Below are positions 51,561-60,102 of a stretch of 64,000 bases of DNA, one piece after another. This DNA is from Asaia sp003994335 (GTDB lineage: Bacteria > Pseudomonadota > Alphaproteobacteria > Acetobacterales > Acetobacteraceae), in NCBI RefSeq assembly GCF_037151175.1, contig NZ_JBBCOR010000001.1, positions 425,183 through 489,182 on the forward strand. The letters are read 5' to 3'. A model generated the notes under the pieces. That model saw nothing but the letters and a program-made list of their open reading frames with translations. It had not been told where the DNA came from and made no database searches. Made by a program: the position numbers and the translations under genes. How positions within the stretch are numbered: position 1 is the stretch's first letter; each line of letters opens with the position of its first letter.

Positions 51561-52315
51561 GCGCGCTTGGACAGACGGGTTTCGACGAGGTCGAGATCGA
51601 GGGGCTTGTCGACATCCACGGCAGCCCAACCATCATCGATCGGGATCAGGGCCACATGCGCGCCTGTAATCCGGCGCACGCGCCCCGTAAGCTGAGTGCT
51701 TGTCAAACGACGGAACGCAGCGCGCAGGAGCGTCATGAGACCCAGGGTCCGCGCCATTTTGAGCGGATGCTTGCGGTCGCGCTCAAGCGACTGCCAGAGC
51801 GTGATCACGGCACGCGCCCTCGTGTTTCGGAGCAGGAACAGGTTGCAGCCCGAAAAGCTCATGTCACGCAACGGGATGTAGGTTCGCTTCGTGTGCGGGA
51901 CATCGCGCTCGATCGTCTGACGCAAGGCGACCCCGACTGCCAGATCGCAGTCAGTCGCTTCGGCCGCTTCGAGGAAGCGCCTGATCCATTCTGTTTCAAG
52001 AAGGGGATGATCGGCAGTGGTAATCAGCAAAGGCGTACCCAACTCATCCAGCGCGAGGGCCACACTGCCACTGGGCCCCCTGGCTGTGGGGAGGCAGGTG
52101 AACGTGGGTGCCAGTGGCTCCAGAGCCTGGGGCGTCTCGATGCTCACATAGAGCGGGCCGAGCTCCGGTACGGACGAAAGCGTTTCGAGCACATGATCGA
52201 TCATCGGGCGCCCTGCTACCGGGAGCAGGGCCTTGTGGGCCACATGACCGTGCCGGGCGAGTGGGTCCTGTGCCCCATCGCGCGACCCGGCAAGAACGAG
52301 AACGGGCAAGGTCAC
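51557..52315 (-). CDS. Nucleotidyltransferase (MobA-like NTP transferase fold), possible head-group cytidylyltransferase
   Basis: A 252-residue protein with the NTP-transferase start LPVLVLAGSRDGAQDPLARH followed by HKALLPVAGRPMIDHVLETL, and metal-site TADHPLLE later on. The glycine-rich loop is altered (LAGSRDG instead of LAGG..R.G), as in some cytidylyl/guanylyl transferase relatives. In Caulobacter a nucleotidyltransferase (CpgD) activates phosphoglycerate for ceramide phosphoglycerate synthesis; a similar role is possible here but I cannot confirm homology. GTG start overlapping the hydroxylase stop (GTGA). Confidence 0.75.
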   Translation of the reverse strand: MTLPVLVLAGSRDGAQDPLARHGHVAHKALLPVAGRPMIDHVLETLSSVPELGPLYVSIETPQALEPLAPTFTCLPTARGPSGSVALALDELGTPLLITTADHPLLETEWIRRFLEAAEATDCDLAVGVALRQTIERDVPHTKRTYIPLRDMSFSGCNLFLLRNTRARAVITLWQSLERDRKHPLKMARTLGLMTLLRAAFRRLTSTQLTGRVRRITGAHVALIPIDDGWAAVDVDKPLDLDLVETRLSKRA

Positions 52316-53139
52316 GGGGCTGTGCTGCCTCGCCTTGCGCCGTCGGGCCGCTGCTTGGGCGGTGCTCCCGTGCGTTTCATGACCCAGGGATACCGCTGCG
52401 CCTCATCCAGATCATAGCCGAGATCGAACACATGGGCGCTGCGGGGACGGGCGCGGGCATCCTTGTAGAAGCTGCCGAAGAGCCGGTCGGCAGCGTAATT
52501 GGTAATCCCGTAATTGCCATCTTCGTCGTGGAAATGATGCAGCACGTGCAGTTGCTTGATCTTGGCCACCCAGGCCCAGCGCGGCTTGTAGGCGAGATGC
52601 TGGATGCAGTGGAAGAACTCGTAGATGCAGGTCATGACCAGTCCGGTCGAAAGCGCGGCAAAAGCGGCGCTTTCCCCGCCAATGGCCCAGCCAATGGGCA
52701 TGACGATGATGGCAATGGTCGGAATGGTATTGAGGGGCGAACCGAACAGTACGTCCAGCAGATGCGGATCCTGATGATGGTCGAAATGGACGCGCTTCCA
52801 GAGCGAGGCTGTCAGCGGATTACGGTAAAGCCAGCGGCCATGAAGGATAAAGCGATGGATGGCGTACCAGGCGAAAGGATAGATCGCGACGACCAGAAGG
52901 ATGGTCACGAGCGTTCCTGTTGCCTGCGGCCCCAGATAGAGCGCCATGCCTGCCGAGGCGAGGATAAGGGCAAAATAGAGCAGGATGGTGGGATAGGTGA
53001 GATACGCCATCCAGAGATGCGGAAGGCTCATCTTGCCGAGGTCGAAGCTTCGTCCCGTGCGCAGGGTGCCCTGGTTTTTTCGGGCGTTCCAGAAGGCGCG
53101 CCAGAAGCCCTCCGGTTGATCAGAATTGAGCGTGCTCAT
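52312..53139 (-). CDS. Fatty acid hydroxylase/sterol desaturase superfamily membrane enzyme
   Basis: A 275-residue membrane protein with four or so helices and the diiron His clusters of the superfamily: HRFILHG, HFDHHQDP, FHCIQHL and HVLHHFHDEDGNYG. Relatives include ceramide 2-hydroxylases (Scs7/FA2H) and C4 hydroxylases (Sur2). Acetic acid bacteria are known to make ceramides with 2-hydroxy acyl chains, which this gene could explain. The ATG at 53139 overlaps lptG (ATGA). Confidence 0.85.
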   Translation of the reverse strand: MSTLNSDQPEGFWRAFWNARKNQGTLRTGRSFDLGKMSLPHLWMAYLTYPTILLYFALILASAGMALYLGPQATGTLVTILLVVAIYPFAWYAIHRFILHGRWLYRNPLTASLWKRVHFDHHQDPHLLDVLFGSPLNTIPTIAIIVMPIGWAIGGESAAFAALSTGLVMTCIYEFFHCIQHLAYKPRWAWVAKIKQLHVLHHFHDEDGNYGITNYAADRLFGSFYKDARARPRSAHVFDLGYDLDEAQRYPWVMKRTGAPPKQRPDGARRGSTAP

Positions 53140-54230
53140 TTCTCTTCCATCTTCACGATCCATGCCCCTCCTAGGAGGAATGCCAGGGCGGGAGGCGCCA
53201 TGACGGCAACGAGTGCGGGCAAGGTTCCCGCGTTGCCAAGAGCCTGTATCAGGCCTTGCAGTACGATGAAACCAAAACCGGCCGCGAGAGCCGCGATTGG
53301 CAGAAAGCTGCGCGTACCGGCGCGCGGCGGGATATAGATGACCGGCAGCGCCATGAGGAGCATGGCGCATAGGGAAACCGGCAGGACGAAAGGCGCAAAG
53401 AGCGCCATGCGATAGGTCGCCTTGGGCAGGCTCGAAGCACCGCCCCGATGTAATATGGACCAGAGAGTGCCGAATGAAAGGGTCGGGTAGTTCTGGGACA
53501 GCTGAATGATCGTATCCGGCGTGATACTGCGGGGCAGCAGCACCACATTCGCGCGTCTCTCGATTTCAACCCGGTTGCTCTTGAGTGTCAGGCTGCGCAC
53601 GGCGCCCGCCCTCCACCCCGAAGCGGCGTCATAAACGAGCTCCGGAGCGGTATCTGTGGCGACGAGATCGCCGCCAGTGATGCGGTGGTACAGACCCACT
53701 TTCTGAATGCGCTGTCCGCCCTCGCTGAAGCTGTCGATATGCACGACATTGCCTTCGGCGTGAAACCAGAATCCGTGACCGCTCCCCGCAGCTTTCGGGT
53801 CTGTCCGGTTCCACCATTTGGCAAGCGCCAGTTCGGTGCGCGGTGCGACGATTTCCTGCGTGGTTATCCCCGCGAGGCTGATGATTCCGATGGCGGGCAG
53901 GAGCAGGCGCAGCAGGCGACGCGTGGAAAGACCCGTTGCCCGCAAGCTCGCCATTTCACTATTTAGGGTCATCTGCATCAGGAGGAACAAGGCGCCGATC
54001 AACGTGCTGAGCGGCAAGGTCTGCACGGCGAGGCTGGGCAGGCGCAGCAGGGCATAATGCGCCATACCGAGAGCGCCAAGATGACGCTCAAGAATAGGTG
54101 TGGTCATCTCCAGAAGCCCAAGGATTTCGAGCATGGAGACGAGAATGGCGCCGCAAAGCACGGTCCGGCTGAGCAGGGAGCGCGTAAGATGCGTGAGAAG
54201 AACGGAGCGTCCCGCCTGGGGAGGGGTCAT
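53136..54230 (-). CDS. LptG-like (YjgP/YjgQ family) permease
   Basis: A 364-residue membrane protein of the YjgP/YjgQ family: three N-terminal helices (TVLCGAILVSMLEILGLLEM; ALLRLPSLAVQTLPLSTLIG), the MTLNSEMASLRATGLS coupling region, a periplasmic jellyroll (about 140-260) and three C-terminal helices. The paired LptF-like gene lies upstream. It sits in the sphingolipid operon, not beside the usual lptD-surA genes, so it may be a paralog dedicated to another lipid. Which of the pair is F or G is by order only. Confidence 0.8.
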   Translation of the reverse strand: MTPPQAGRSVLLTHLTRSLLSRTVLCGAILVSMLEILGLLEMTTPILERHLGALGMAHYALLRLPSLAVQTLPLSTLIGALFLLMQMTLNSEMASLRATGLSTRRLLRLLLPAIGIISLAGITTQEIVAPRTELALAKWWNRTDPKAAGSGHGFWFHAEGNVVHIDSFSEGGQRIQKVGLYHRITGGDLVATDTAPELVYDAASGWRAGAVRSLTLKSNRVEIERRANVVLLPRSITPDTIIQLSQNYPTLSFGTLWSILHRGGASSLPKATYRMALFAPFVLPVSLCAMLLMALPVIYIPPRAGTRSFLPIAALAAGFGFIVLQGLIQALGNAGTLPALVAVMAPPALAFLLGGAWIVKMEEK

Positions 54231-55417
54231 GGCGTCGCTCCCGTTTCACGGAGCGGAATGGCCTTGCGGCGCAGCCAGGAACCGCGTGAGCGCCGGAAGA
54301 TCGAGGCGAGGCAGATCGTGCAGAACAGGATCTCGGGGAGCCATATCGCATAGAAGCCGCGCATGCGCCCCGTCGCGATCAGCCCGTGCCCGAATTGAAG
54401 CATGTGATCGAACCCGACCAGAATTAGTGCCAGTGCGATCAGTCCGATGATGGGCCTGCGGCGTTTCGCTCCGATGGCGAGTGCAACGGCAAGAGGCGGA
54501 ATGAAGGGGATGGCGAGCGCACGGGCGAGCCGGAAATCAAGTTCTGCACGGAGGCTGGAACGCGAGATGCGGCTGTCATCAGGCCCCGTATCCTTCTGAT
54601 GCGACGCTTCGAGTTGGGTTGCCAGTTCCACGAGGGTGAGTTCGCGCTCATCGATGCCTCGAGAGCGAAAAGCTTCCGTGTCATGGCCCTGATCGAAGGT
54701 GCGCATGGAATGCGCAAAGCGTGTCTGGGTAGCCTTGTTACTGTCATCGCGCGGGTCATACACGATCAGCCCGTCCCACAGATCCAGGCGCGTCTGCTTG
54801 AGCGATGGAACGGCCGTCACCAGCCCTCGATGCGCGGTGATGATACGCACGGCGCCGTTGGCCTCGCGCTGCCGGATGAAAACCTCATGCAGAACGGTGC
54901 CATTCTGCGTGACGCGGTCAGCTGTGAGCATCGAATCGCCAGAGGTCGTGGCAAACATGCCGGCCTGCAGATGCGGCGCCCAGCCCGAATGCGCGGCATA
55001 GTAGAAGCCTGACCTGAAATCATAGCGCGCGACGGGTTGGATATAGCCATAGAGCAGAATGCTGCCGAACCCAAGACAAACACCTGCCCACATATAAGGC
55101 CGTGCAATACGCAGGAGGGACACGCCACTCGCCATGAGCGCGTCGATCTCGTTATTGTCGCTCATGCGCCTGATGATCAGGAAGACGCTGACACAAAGTG
55201 CGGCGGGCAGGGCGAGCCCCAGGTAATGGGGGAGGAGATCTGTCAGCAGAGCGACGAAGGTGGCGAGAGAACTTCCCTCCGCCGCGAGATCGTCGAACAG
55301 CACCAGAAGCCGTTCGAGCAGGAGTGCTGCCAGCACAGCGGCGAGAGACACGATGAAGGGGGGCAGGAGCTGGGCAAGCAGATAGCGGTCCAGGGTCGGG
55401 AAATGAGGGAGGCGCAT
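54227..55417 (-). CDS. LptF-like (YjgP/YjgQ family) permease
   Basis: A 396-residue membrane protein with the family plan: RLPHFPTLDRYLLAQLLPPF start, helices around residues 15-120 including IIRRMSDNNEIDALMASGVS (the coupling block), a periplasmic domain (about 130-290) and three C-terminal helices. ATG 55417 overlaps the metallophosphoesterase stop (TGATG); the longer frame to 55468 lies inside that gene and is rejected. With its LptG-like partner it would form the inner-membrane part of a lipid-extraction transporter; no cognate LptB is adjacent. Confidence 0.8.
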   Translation of the reverse strand: MRLPHFPTLDRYLLAQLLPPFIVSLAAVLAALLLERLLVLFDDLAAEGSSLATFVALLTDLLPHYLGLALPAALCVSVFLIIRRMSDNNEIDALMASGVSLLRIARPYMWAGVCLGFGSILLYGYIQPVARYDFRSGFYYAAHSGWAPHLQAGMFATTSGDSMLTADRVTQNGTVLHEVFIRQREANGAVRIITAHRGLVTAVPSLKQTRLDLWDGLIVYDPRDDSNKATQTRFAHSMRTFDQGHDTEAFRSRGIDERELTLVELATQLEASHQKDTGPDDSRISRSSLRAELDFRLARALAIPFIPPLAVALAIGAKRRRPIIGLIALALILVGFDHMLQFGHGLIATGRMRGFYAIWLPEILFCTICLASIFRRSRGSWLRRKAIPLRETGATP

Positions 55418-56319
55418 CAGCGGTGTCCGCCTTGGACATACCATTGCCGGTGACGACTGCAGCGCCATCCATCACGCTGCGTATATTGCCTTGTAGTCAG
55501 GTCAATCTCCCATCCGTTCTCCCGCCGCGTGACGGCGATCCGGTTCCAGCCACTATGGCGCCAGGGGCGCGAGGAAAGCAAAGATGCCGAGGGAACACCG
55601 ATCAGGGGAATGGTGCTGCCCGGAACGGTCGCGAGCGTCGCGTTATGAGAGTGCCCATGCAGTACGCAGGCTGCACCATGGTGCGCGATAATCCGCGCAA
55701 CGGCACGATGGTCGAGCAGGGATTTGCGCCAGGGCACAAGACCTGGACGCGGCGGATGATGGATCATCACGATCCGGCAGCAGGCGCGGGTAGAATCGAG
55801 CAGCATTGCAAGTCGATCGGCCTGTGCCTTGCCAACACGGCCACAAGCCATGAAAGGAGGGGTAGGAAGTGCGCTGTTCACGCCGATGATCGCCAGATCA
55901 CCCGCCCTCACGAGATAAGGAAAATCGTCCGAGGCGGTTTGATCCATCCATTCTGCCCATTGGCTCACTGTACCGGGCCAGTCGCGCGCAACCATCGCGT
56001 CGTGATTGCCCGGCACCACAAGCATGCGCGGTGCCTGCGCGCGCATCCAGGCGGCCGCGGCTTCGAACTCATGGGCAAGGCCGAAATTGGTCAGATCACC
56101 CGTGTTGAGGATCAGGGCCGGTCGGGCGGCTTCGATATCGTGGCATACGGCTTCACTCAGCGCCGGGAGGTGATGATGCTGTCGGTGGCGCTTCCAGGAC
56201 GCGACACTCAGAGCACGCTTGTTCAGGAAGTGACGCCATGAGGGCAGGGGAGACGGGGGCGGGAGATGCACGTCGGAGAGATGCGCCAGGACCACAGATG
56301 CTGTTTCAGTCAGGGCCAT
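55417..56319 (-). CDS. Calcineurin-like metallophosphoesterase
   Basis: A 300-residue protein with metallophosphoesterase motifs: LSDVHLP (D-x-H), NTGDLTNFG (GD), VPGNHDAM (GNHD), VMIHHPP and LHGHSHNATL. It could act on phosphodiester or phosphomonoester head groups; some relatives hydrolyse UDP-diacylglucosamine or cyclic nucleotides. It is the first gene of the six-gene operon. The ATG at 56319 has GGGAGAG upstream and faces the divergent lipid kinase gene across 167 bp. Confidence 0.85.
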   Translation of the reverse strand: MALTETASVVLAHLSDVHLPPPSPLPSWRHFLNKRALSVASWKRHRQHHHLPALSEAVCHDIEAARPALILNTGDLTNFGLAHEFEAAAAWMRAQAPRMLVVPGNHDAMVARDWPGTVSQWAEWMDQTASDDFPYLVRAGDLAIIGVNSALPTPPFMACGRVGKAQADRLAMLLDSTRACCRIVMIHHPPRPGLVPWRKSLLDHRAVARIIAHHGAACVLHGHSHNATLATVPGSTIPLIGVPSASLLSSRPWRHSGWNRIAVTRRENGWEIDLTTRQYTQRDGWRCSRHRQWYVQGGHR

Positions 56320-56486
56320 CGGCTTCTCTCTCCCTTGCGATTGGCTCGAGGCCGAGAACGGCAAAATCCAAAAATGACCAATCGGTTTCTGGTCCCGCTG
56401 CCTAAGTCATGCTATGGCGCCGCGCAAGGCGGACCCCCGATGTTCCGTCGGGCTGAAGGGAAGACCGTAACATAAATGATACTGCC

Positions 56487-57446
56487 TTGCGCCTAGCCCT
56501 CATTCACAACCCGCGCAGTCGCAAGAACCGACGGGATGGCACAAGATTTGCGACCCTCGCGCGCCAACTCCTTGGCGAGGGATTTCTGGTGCCCGCCTCT
56601 CATGAAGAGATGATGGAGATGGTGGCCTCCCTTGCCCGTCGCAATGTGAGGCTCATCGCGATCAATGGTGGTGATGGCACCGTCAGCGACGTAATGACGG
56701 CCGTAGCACGCTGCTATCCTGCCGACGCCCTGCCGGAGCTGGCCATTTTCCCATCGGGTAATACCAACCTCATCGCGCAGGATATCGGCTTCTCGCGCCG
56801 TGGGGTCGAGGCCCTCAGGCAGCTCTGCCAGAAGCACGAGACACTGCCACGCACGAAGCGTCGCCCCCTCGAGATCTCCTGGCCGGAAGGCGAGCACGAA
56901 ACCCGTCTGGGCATGTTCCAGGGGAGCTCGGGATATGCGCGCGCCATTGCCATAGCGCACTCGCCGCATGTCCTGCGCTATGCACCGCATAACCTCGCTG
57001 TCGCGGTGACGCTGATCGGTGCTTTCGGAAGCCTGCTCTGGCGGCGGCAGCGTGAGACATGGCTTGCGGGTGATCGCCTGACGCTTGAAAGCGATGGCGA
57101 GGTTTTGGCCGATGGTCACAGTTTCCTCCTGCTCTCAACAGCGCTCCAGCGCCTCAATCTGGGTATCTGGCCCTTCTGGAACACAGGCAGGGCGCGGACG
57201 GGTGGCCTGCATTTTCTTCATGTGGGTGCCCATCCCGCCCGCCTGCTTCAGGCGACGTGGTCTTTGCTGCGTGGTCGCGCGCCCTCCTGGCTGCGCGAGA
57301 GCCGCGATTATTCGAGCGGCCGGGCAGGGGAACTCATCGTGACCTGCAAAGGCGATTTTGTATTGGATGGCGAGCGTTTTGCTCCGGGTGCCAGCAATCG
57401 GATCAAGCTTTCCGAAGGGCCGGAATTCGGCTTCATCCATGACTGA
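56487..57446 (+). CDS. Diacylglycerol kinase-family lipid kinase (candidate ceramide/sphingoid kinase)
   Basis: A 319-residue soluble lipid kinase with the DAGK catalytic motif GGDGTVSDVM (residues 61-70), the FPSGNTNLIA substrate block and a C-terminal beta domain (LLLSTALQRLNLG, HFLHVGAHPARLL). The family phosphorylates diacylglycerol, ceramide or sphingoid bases with ATP. Position next to a serine palmitoyltransferase locus points to a sphingolipid substrate. The TTG start lacks a clear ribosome binding site; an out-of-frame ATG at 56476 opens a 6-codon ORF across it. The downstream gene overlaps by 8 nt. Confidence 0.85.
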   Translation: MRLALIHNPRSRKNRRDGTRFATLARQLLGEGFLVPASHEEMMEMVASLARRNVRLIAINGGDGTVSDVMTAVARCYPADALPELAIFPSGNTNLIAQDIGFSRRGVEALRQLCQKHETLPRTKRRPLEISWPEGEHETRLGMFQGSSGYARAIAIAHSPHVLRYAPHNLAVAVTLIGAFGSLLWRRQRETWLAGDRLTLESDGEVLADGHSFLLLSTALQRLNLGIWPFWNTGRARTGGLHFLHVGAHPARLLQATWSLLRGRAPSWLRESRDYSSGRAGELIVTCKGDFVLDGERFAPGASNRIKLSEGPEFGFIHD

Positions 57447-58419
57447 GCCTCGAAATGCCTCCGCCTCCGGGCTCAGGGCCGAGGCGCGTCGGCAGTTGGA
57501 CGAGACTCTGATTGCCGAGCTGACGACGCCGGTGGATCCTCGGCTGCACGCGCTTGTCAGGGCAATTCTTGGTGGCAGGCGCGCTCTCGCGGTGCTGTTC
57601 TACGGGTCGGGACTGAGGCAGTTCGATCCGGACGGGGTTTTCGATTTCTATATCATCCTTGATCGTCTGACAGACTGGCCAGCCGGGAACCTCGCCCGTC
57701 TGGGCAATGCGGTTCTGCCGCCCAATGTCTTCTACGCCGAGCATGAGATTGAAGGGGTAACTTTGCGCGCCAAGGTGGCCCTGCTCACGTGCGCACAATT
57801 CAGGGCGGGGTCTTCACCCCGTGCCATGGACACCACGCTCTGGGCACGTTTCTGTCAGCCGGTACGCCTCGTCTGGGTGAGCGGGCCTGACGTTGCCGAT
57901 TCTGTCCTGCAGATCCTGCGTGACTGCGTTGTAACAGCGTCTGGCTGGGCGGCACGCCTCGCAACGGGGCCGTACTCAGCTCAGGGCTGGTGGGAGGCCC
58001 TGTTCCGCCGGACCTATCGTGCCGAACTGAGAGTCGAGAATGCTAGTCGTGGTGCGGCCATTCTTGCGGGGCAGGAGGCCCGTTACGAAGCCCTGCTGCG
58101 TCCTGCCTGGGATCTTTGCGGACTCTCTCATGATGGTACCGATGCGGCGCTCGTGCCTCATCTTTCTGCAGCGCAACGCCGGCGCGCAGAACGTCGCTGG
58201 GTGCGCATGGCACAACGCGGGCGCTGGCGGAACGTGGCGCGTCTGATCAAGGCCGCCTTCACATTCAAAAATGGGGCGGCCTATCTCGCCTGGAAGATAG
58301 AGCGTCATAGCGGCTTTCAGTTGAGGCTTTCCAGCTTCGAGGCTCGCCATCCACTACTCTGTCTCCCTGTGCTGCTATGGCGTGCGCGCAGTATCTTTCT
58401 GCGCGGCATGAGGGGATAG
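57439..58419 (+). CDS. Tam41-like putative CDP-lipid synthase (nucleotidyltransferase)
   Basis: A 326-residue protein I first read as unknown. The block LFYGSGLRQFDPDGVFDFYI (residues 53-72) ending in ILD75 has the YGSG...DF....D layout of Tam41/MMP37 mitochondrial CDP-diacylglycerol synthases, and later LRAKVALL, W-A-R-F and the QPVRLVW region parallel the Tam41 KYG..., ...AGR.QKPV segment. The catalytic-type Gly-Ser and two Asp (69, 75) are in place. Overlapping the lipid kinase by 8 nt, it could convert a phosphorylated lipid (ceramide-1-phosphate or phosphatidate) to its CDP form. Similarity is by eye and distant. Confidence 0.5.
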   Translation: MTEPRNASASGLRAEARRQLDETLIAELTTPVDPRLHALVRAILGGRRALAVLFYGSGLRQFDPDGVFDFYIILDRLTDWPAGNLARLGNAVLPPNVFYAEHEIEGVTLRAKVALLTCAQFRAGSSPRAMDTTLWARFCQPVRLVWVSGPDVADSVLQILRDCVVTASGWAARLATGPYSAQGWWEALFRRTYRAELRVENASRGAAILAGQEARYEALLRPAWDLCGLSHDGTDAALVPHLSAAQRRRAERRWVRMAQRGRWRNVARLIKAAFTFKNGAAYLAWKIERHSGFQLRLSSFEARHPLLCLPVLLWRARSIFLRGMRG

Positions 58420-58420
58420 A

Positions 58421-58452
58421 AAAGGGGAAGGAGCCATTGGCCCTTCCCCTTT
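58421..58452. terminator. Terminator between the convergent lipid-kinase and SPT units
   Basis: AAAGGGGAAGG and CCTTCCCCTTT form an 11-bp stem with a 10-nt loop, starting just after the Tam41-like stop codon and followed by CTTC. The symmetrical A/T ends let it act on both strands. Confidence 0.75.
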
Positions 58453-58484
58453 CTTCAATCTGGTCGACGGGTTGTCTCCCGCGC

Positions 58485-59678
58485 TCAGCCCAGTACCTCG
58501 CTCTTGACCTGAGCGAAGACGGACAGTGCACGATGGATTTCCTCTCTCGTGTGCACGGCCATCACCGAGCAGCGCAGAAGCGGATGCTCGTCCGGTGTCG
58601 CCGGGGGAAGGGAGAGATTGACGTAGACGCCGAGCTCGAGCAGGCGATTCCAGAAAGCGAGAGCTTGCTCGACCGTTTGCAGGGTGACGGCCACAACCGG
58701 GCTGACATGCGGGCTCGTATTGAGACCCAGAGCATGCAGACCATGATTGAGCTGCTCGGCATTGGCGTAAAGCTGCTTGCGCAGTTCAGGGCGCGCTTGC
58801 ATCTCGTCGAGAGCAGCCAGCGTCGCGGCGATGATTTCGGGCGGAAGCGAGGCTGTGAACATGTAAGGGCGCGAGCACAGGCGGATGAGCTCGAGACCGT
58901 CGAGGTTTGAAACGCAATACCCGCCTACCGTGCCAAGGCTCTTCGAGAACGTGCCGACGACGAAATCGACATCGTCCTCACAGCCGTCGCGCTCGGCCAC
59001 GCCGCGGCCATTCTCCCCCAGAACGCCGAAGGAATGGGCTTCATCCGCGAGCAGATAGGCGCCATGCTTCTTCTTGACCTCGGCGAATTCGCGCATTGGC
59101 GCGACATTGCCAGTCATTGAATAGATGCCTTCGACCACCACGAGCTTGGCGCCCTGGTGATCCTTCAGCCGCGCGAGGCGACGATCGAGATCAGCGGGAT
59201 CGTTATGACGGAAGCGGATGACCTGCGCATATCCGAGGCGGCTCGCATCATAAATGCTTGCGTGGCTGTCGGCATCGAGAAGCAGCACGTCATCCTTGCC
59301 AGCCAGCGCCGAGATCGCGCCGAGATTGGCCTGATATCCGGTCGAGAAAATCATGCAATGGCGACGACGGAAGACGTCAGCGAGACGCATTTCGAGCTTG
59401 CGATGCAGGGCGAAGGTACCGTTCGCAATACGGGAGCCGGTCGTACCGACGCCCTCACGACGGACGGTATCAATGGCTGCATCGGCTGCGGCTTTGGACT
59501 GGCTCAGGCCAAGATAGTTATTGGTGCCGAACAGAAGCGTTTCGCGCCCTTCGATCAGGCCGACCGTCGCTGAAACCGGATGGTCGATGATCACGCCAAA
59601 CGGGTTGCGCGGAGAATGGGCGGTAAGCCCGGCTGCTGCAGCCTTGAGCCCCGCATATTTTGCGAAGATGTCGGTCAC
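58485..59678 (-). CDS. spt: Serine palmitoyltransferase (PLP alpha-oxoamine synthase family)
   Basis: A 397-residue enzyme that condenses serine with a palmitoyl thioester to 3-ketosphinganine, the first step of sphingolipid synthesis. The PLP Lys246 is in GTFSKSLGTVGGY; other blocks are LFGTNNYLGLSQ, GSRIANGTFALHRKLE, DADSHASIYD and ADEAHSFGVLGENGRG. 2-Amino-3-ketobutyrate ligase and AONS are relatives, but the adjacent ACP and acyl-AMP ligase point to SPT using acyl-ACP. GTG start overlapping the ACP stop (GTGA); frames extending to 59714 lie inside the ACP gene. Confidence 0.9.
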   Translation of the reverse strand: MTDIFAKYAGLKAAAAGLTAHSPRNPFGVIIDHPVSATVGLIEGRETLLFGTNNYLGLSQSKAAADAAIDTVRREGVGTTGSRIANGTFALHRKLEMRLADVFRRRHCMIFSTGYQANLGAISALAGKDDVLLLDADSHASIYDASRLGYAQVIRFRHNDPADLDRRLARLKDHQGAKLVVVEGIYSMTGNVAPMREFAEVKKKHGAYLLADEAHSFGVLGENGRGVAERDGCEDDVDFVVGTFSKSLGTVGGYCVSNLDGLELIRLCSRPYMFTASLPPEIIAATLAALDEMQARPELRKQLYANAEQLNHGLHALGLNTSPHVSPVVAVTLQTVEQALAFWNRLLELGVYVNLSLPPATPDEHPLLRCSVMAVHTREEIHRALSVFAQVKSEVLG

Positions 59679-59935
59679 GAGTTTTGACCACCGGACTTGA
59701 GAGAGGCGAGGCACACGGCGAGATCATGAATGGTGCGGATATCGGCCAGCTTGTCGAGCGGGACGGACACATCGAGTTCGTCTTCGATTTCCATCACGAA
59801 GTTCATGACTGCCAGAGAGTCGAAGGCGAGATCTTCCACAATCTTGCTGTCGCCCGAGATGTCGCGGGGGACTTTCGGATTGGCGAGCAGTTTTTCAACG
59901 ATCATCGATGAGATGGAGTCAACCGTATCGGCCAT
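59675..59935 (-). CDS. Acyl carrier protein of the sphingolipid pathway
   Basis: An 86-residue acidic carrier protein with phosphopantetheine site Ser40 in EDLAFDSLAVMNFVMEIED. It differs clearly from the housekeeping AcpP of this window (DSLAVMNF against DSLDTVELV). It corresponds in position to AcpR of Caulobacter, which presents the acyl chain to SPT. ATG 59935 has GGAG 7 nt upstream. The 167-bp gap before it (59936-60102) shows no other gene and may contain a promoter. Confidence 0.9.
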   Translation of the reverse strand: MADTVDSISSMIVEKLLANPKVPRDISGDSKIVEDLAFDSLAVMNFVMEIEDELDVSVPLDKLADIRTIHDLAVCLASLKSGGQNS

Positions 59936-60102
59936 GGGGGATCTCCGAAATTGCACGTCAGGGCGCGGAGCGCCCTCAGATGGAGGGTCTTATGCGACAG
60001 CGGGTGTCGAATAGCCAGAGGGAGGGCGTGAACGGGGCGTAGACGTCTCAAGCTGATGCAAGAGCGGGACGGCGCAGTCAGACCTGGCGTCGTCCTGTCG
60101 GC

